In this document: in pieces, positions 34,235-36,101 of the stretch
How the letters are laid out: every line of letters begins with the position of its first letter
How positions within the stretch are numbered: position 1 is the stretch's first letter
Source of the DNA: Hyphomicrobiales bacterium
Lineage (GTDB): Bacteria; Pseudomonadota; Alphaproteobacteria; Rhizobiales; OSC116
DNA: 36,101 bases
Assembly (NCBI GenBank): GCA_016744975.1
Contig: JADGDI010000017.1
Coordinates: forward strand, 1-36,101
Direction of reading: 5' to 3'
The notes under the pieces: generated by a model
Databases searched by the model: none
Told to the model about the DNA's origin: nothing
The model's input: the letters and a program-made list of their open reading frames with translations, nothing else
Made by a program: the position numbers and the translations under genes

Positions 34235-34899
34235 CCATAGCAATTATTGGCGGGACAGGCCCTCAGGGCCAAGGGTTGGCATTGCGATTTGCGAAAGCTG
34301 GCGTGGCTGTGGCACTGGGTTCGCGCGATGGGGGGCGCGCCAAACAAATAGCCGAAACATTAAATGAAAAGCTGCCTGAAGGTTCGGCTGAAATTTTAGG
34401 GCTTGAGAATAATTTAGCAACGCAAGCCGCAGATGAATTGGTCATTTTGGCGGTACCATTCTCAGCCCATAACGTGACTTTAGAAGGTATTAAGCCTGAC
34501 CTTGTTGGAAAAGTTTTAGTTGATATTGTTGTTCCACTTTCGGCCACCGACCCAAAACTGGTTGATATGCCACCAGAAGGTTCGGCTACCGAAGCAGCCC
34601 AAGCACTTTTAGGCAAGGAAATACCTGTAATTGGTGCATTGCATAATGTTTCGGCAACTACTTTAAATAATTTAGAATGGGATATAAATTGTGACATTTT
34701 AGTTTGTGGCAATAGTTTAGATGCACGCAAAAAAGTTATGGCATTATGCAATAGGCTTGGTGTGCAATCTTATAATGCAGGCCCCGCGCAGAGCGCCCGT
34801 TGCATTGAGGCCATGACGCCTATTCTGATACGGATTAACATATCAAAAGCCGTGCCATTTTCTCATGCTGGCATGAAAATTTGGGCACCAGAACACTAG
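34231..34899 (+). CDS. npdG: NADPH-dependent F420 reductase
   Basis: A 222-residue Rossmann-fold enzyme that moves hydride between NADP(H) and F420. The N-terminus [20 protein letters not shown] binds NADP, with [13 protein letters not shown] providing the 2'-phosphate contact. [45 protein letters not shown] and [16 protein letters not shown] complete the family pattern. It would keep F420 reduced for the oxidoreductase encoded next. Overlaps cofE by four bases. Confidence 0.94.
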   Translation: MTIAIIGGTGPQGQGLALRFAKAGVAVALGSRDGGRAKQIAETLNEKLPEGSAEILGLENNLATQAADELVILAVPFSAHNVTLEGIKPDLVGKVLVDIVVPLSATDPKLVDMPPEGSATEAAQALLGKEIPVIGALHNVSATTLNNLEWDINCDILVCGNSLDARKKVMALCNRLGVQSYNAGPAQSARCIEAMTPILIRINISKAVPFSHAGMKIWAPEH

Positions 34900-34921
34900 A
34901 CTTAAAAAAAGGGAGAATATT

Positions 34922-35926
34922 ATGGATTTTGGAATTTGTTTTAAAGGCTTTGTTGAGCCGGAACGCGCAAAAGCATTGGTTCGACAAGCGGAAAATGCAG
35001 GCTTTAAATATTGCTGGTTTTACGACAGCCATATTTTATGGCGTGAATGTTACCCAGCCATTGCAATGTGCATGGAGCATACTACAAAAATGCGGTTTGG
35101 CCCTTGTGTGACCAACCCTAATACACGAGATTGGTCTGCAGCGGCAAGCTTGTTTGGCTCACTCGCGCACCAATCTGGCGGGCGATTTGACATTGGGCTT
35201 GGCCGCGGTGACAGCGCAGTACGGGTTATGGGTAAAAAGCCTGCTAAACTTGCAAAGCTTGAAGAATTTACTCATAAAGTTAAAGCGCTTATTCGTGGTG
35301 AAGAAGTTGAATATGGTGATTGCCCTGCGCCGATTAAATTTCCATGGGCAAATGGCTATGAACTGCCTGTTTGGGTTGCAGCTTATGGCCCTAAAGCGCT
35401 TGCATCTGCCGGTAAAGTTGGTGACGGGCTGATATTACAAATTGCAGAACCTGCTATTTGTAAATGGCTCGGCGACCAAGCTGTTAAGGCGGGTGTTGAG
35501 GCTGGTCGTGACATGTCAAATTATGGCATAATGGCTGCAGCGCCTGCATTTACGGGTGATCGGAAAGTTGGCCGTGAGGCAACGCGTTGGTTCCCTGCTA
35601 TGGTTGGCAACCATGTTGCTGATATTGTCGAAAAATACGGCACTGAGAATAGTGATATTCCATCGAGCTTAACATCATATATCGAGAATAGACGCGGTTA
35701 TGATTATTCCAAACATGGCCAAAGTGATAACCCATTTTTGGACTTTATTACCGATGATATTATCGATGCTTTTTGCGTCTTGGGCGAAACAGATGAACAT
35801 ATTAGCAAGATTCGTGAACTTGAAAAGGTTGGTGTAACGCAGTTTAATATTTATCTCGATAGTGGTGATGAAGAGCGCATTATTGCAGATTATGGCACCG
35901 ATATTATTCCAGAATTTGAGAAATGA
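34922..35926 (+). CDS. Luciferase-like (LLM class) F420-dependent oxidoreductase
   Basis: A 334-residue TIM-barrel protein of the bacterial luciferase-like family, close in style to methylenetetrahydromethanopterin reductase (Mer) and to the group I remember as TIGR03842 (CPS_4043 family). Seen: MDFGICFKGFVEPERAKAL, WFYDSHILWRECYPAIAMC, FGPCVTNPNTRDWSAAAS, RFDIGLGRGDSAVRVMGKKP, LPVWVAAYGPKALASAGKVGDGLIL and the late GVTQFNIYL. A GGGAGAATATT ribosome-binding region precedes the ATG. As last gene of the F420 operon it is the obvious user of the cofactor. Substrate unknown; linkage to the divergent pyrimidine operon suggests a cyclic-amide or pyrimidine reductase, which is inference. Confidence 0.9.
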   Translation: MDFGICFKGFVEPERAKALVRQAENAGFKYCWFYDSHILWRECYPAIAMCMEHTTKMRFGPCVTNPNTRDWSAAASLFGSLAHQSGGRFDIGLGRGDSAVRVMGKKPAKLAKLEEFTHKVKALIRGEEVEYGDCPAPIKFPWANGYELPVWVAAYGPKALASAGKVGDGLILQIAEPAICKWLGDQAVKAGVEAGRDMSNYGIMAAAPAFTGDRKVGREATRWFPAMVGNHVADIVEKYGTENSDIPSSLTSYIENRRGYDYSKHGQSDNPFLDFITDDIIDAFCVLGETDEHISKIRELEKVGVTQFNIYLDSGDEERIIADYGTDIIPEFEK

Positions 35927-35935
35927 CAAACATCA

Positions 35936-35966
35936 TTGAGGGAGTGATTATTAGTTACTCCCTTAA
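35936..35966 (+). terminator. Hairpin after the F420 operon
   Basis: TTGAGGGAGT pairs with ACTCCCTTAA (ten pairs including one G-U that is paired only in a plus-strand RNA) around an 11-base loop. It starts ten bases after the stop codon of the LLM gene. No U run follows, so it may stabilise the 3' end or act as a weak terminator. Confidence 0.5.
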
Positions 35967-36038
35967 GAACCAGTTAGACGTTAAGGGTTTAATATTATAA
36001 ACTTAAGTTTATAAAAATCATTTATTGGGATTGTATCT

Positions 36039-36101
36039 TTGACTATTTTTAACCTTGGCTCGATCAATATCGATTATGTATATAAGGTAGAGAAACTGCC
36101 A
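36039..36101 (+). CDS. PfkB/ribokinase-family sugar kinase, N-terminal fragment
   Basis: The last 63 bases read LTIFNLGSINIDYVYKVEKL and a final P, the typical first strand and lid of PfkB-family carbohydrate kinases (a G-S-x-N-x-D motif followed by V-x-x-L-P). The gene continues past the right edge. The likely start is TTG at 36039, with GGGA eight bases upstream; there is no in-frame ATG, and a stop lies at 36012-36014. Substrate cannot be said. Confidence 0.65.
   Translation, partial: MTIFNLGSINIDYVYKVEKLP

Noticed and set aside
33673-34751. Long minus-strand frames opposite cofE and npdG
   Set aside because: They are shadows of strongly conserved plus-strand genes and cross their boundaries without regard to function.

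Overview
The window (about 36.1 kb, low-to-moderate GC) looks like chromosomal DNA of an alphaproteobacterium. The reasons are a beta-class CcrM-type adenine methyltransferase next to rnhB and mutY, a separate Fo operon with paired b and b' subunits (atpI-B-E-F'-F), a DUF721/DciA-like gene next to a DsbA-like gene, and two TRAP-type transport loci. The mutY/ccrM/rnhB/ATP synthase neighbourhood is reminiscent of Rhizobiales-like genomes from memory, but I cannot fix the order from sequence alone. No rRNA, tRNA, IS element or CRISPR array was recognised.

Layout. 1-70: start of a TRAP small permease (minus, cut by the window edge). 117-3302: N-formylglutamate amidohydrolase family protein, methylglyoxal synthase, 3-hydroxybutyrate dehydrogenase and a DMT-family transporter. 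3425-6261: ATP synthase Fo operon on the minus strand, with a recognisable promoter, an intrinsic terminator and a triple-hairpin atpB/atpE spacer. 6421-10879: housekeeping block (DsbA-like, DUF721, mutY, ccrM, rnhB). 10880-11494: a 615-base gap holding a strongly structured minus-strand RNA candidate and three tandem 18-bp repeats. 11495-12827: two small glycosyltransferase-like genes. 12836-16968: TAXI-TRAP transporter (binding protein, fused permease, UspA-like protein). 17280-20759: IclR regulator, class III aminotransferase and AGE-family epimerase, with IclR-operator-like dyads shared with the TRAP promoter region. 20827-29033: a minus-strand operon for the lower part of reductive pyrimidine catabolism (CoA-acylating semialdehyde dehydrogenase, ureidopropionase-type hydrolase, dihydropyrimidinase) plus a four-gene NMT1/SsuABC-like ABC transporter. 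29479-35926: a tightly overlapping plus-strand operon with the whole deazaflavin cofactor F420 pathway (cofG, cofH, cofD, cofC, cofE), an F420:NADP oxidoreductase (npdG) and a luciferase-like F420-dependent oxidoreductase. The last 63 bases start a PfkB-family kinase.

How it fits together. The mmsA promoter carries an exact copy of the palindrome recognised by RutR, the uracil/thymine-responsive repressor of E. coli, placed over the -35 region. That ties the minus-strand operon to pyrimidine use. The cluster has steps 2 and 3 of the reductive pathway and a semialdehyde dehydrogenase for the end, but no dihydropyrimidine dehydrogenase for step 1. The divergent neighbour is a complete F420 synthesis operon ending in an F420-reducing enzyme and a luciferase-family oxidoreductase. 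The most interesting hypothesis in the window is therefore an F420H2-dependent entry into pyrimidine (or related cyclic amide) catabolism. This is inference from gene context, not shown by sequence alone.
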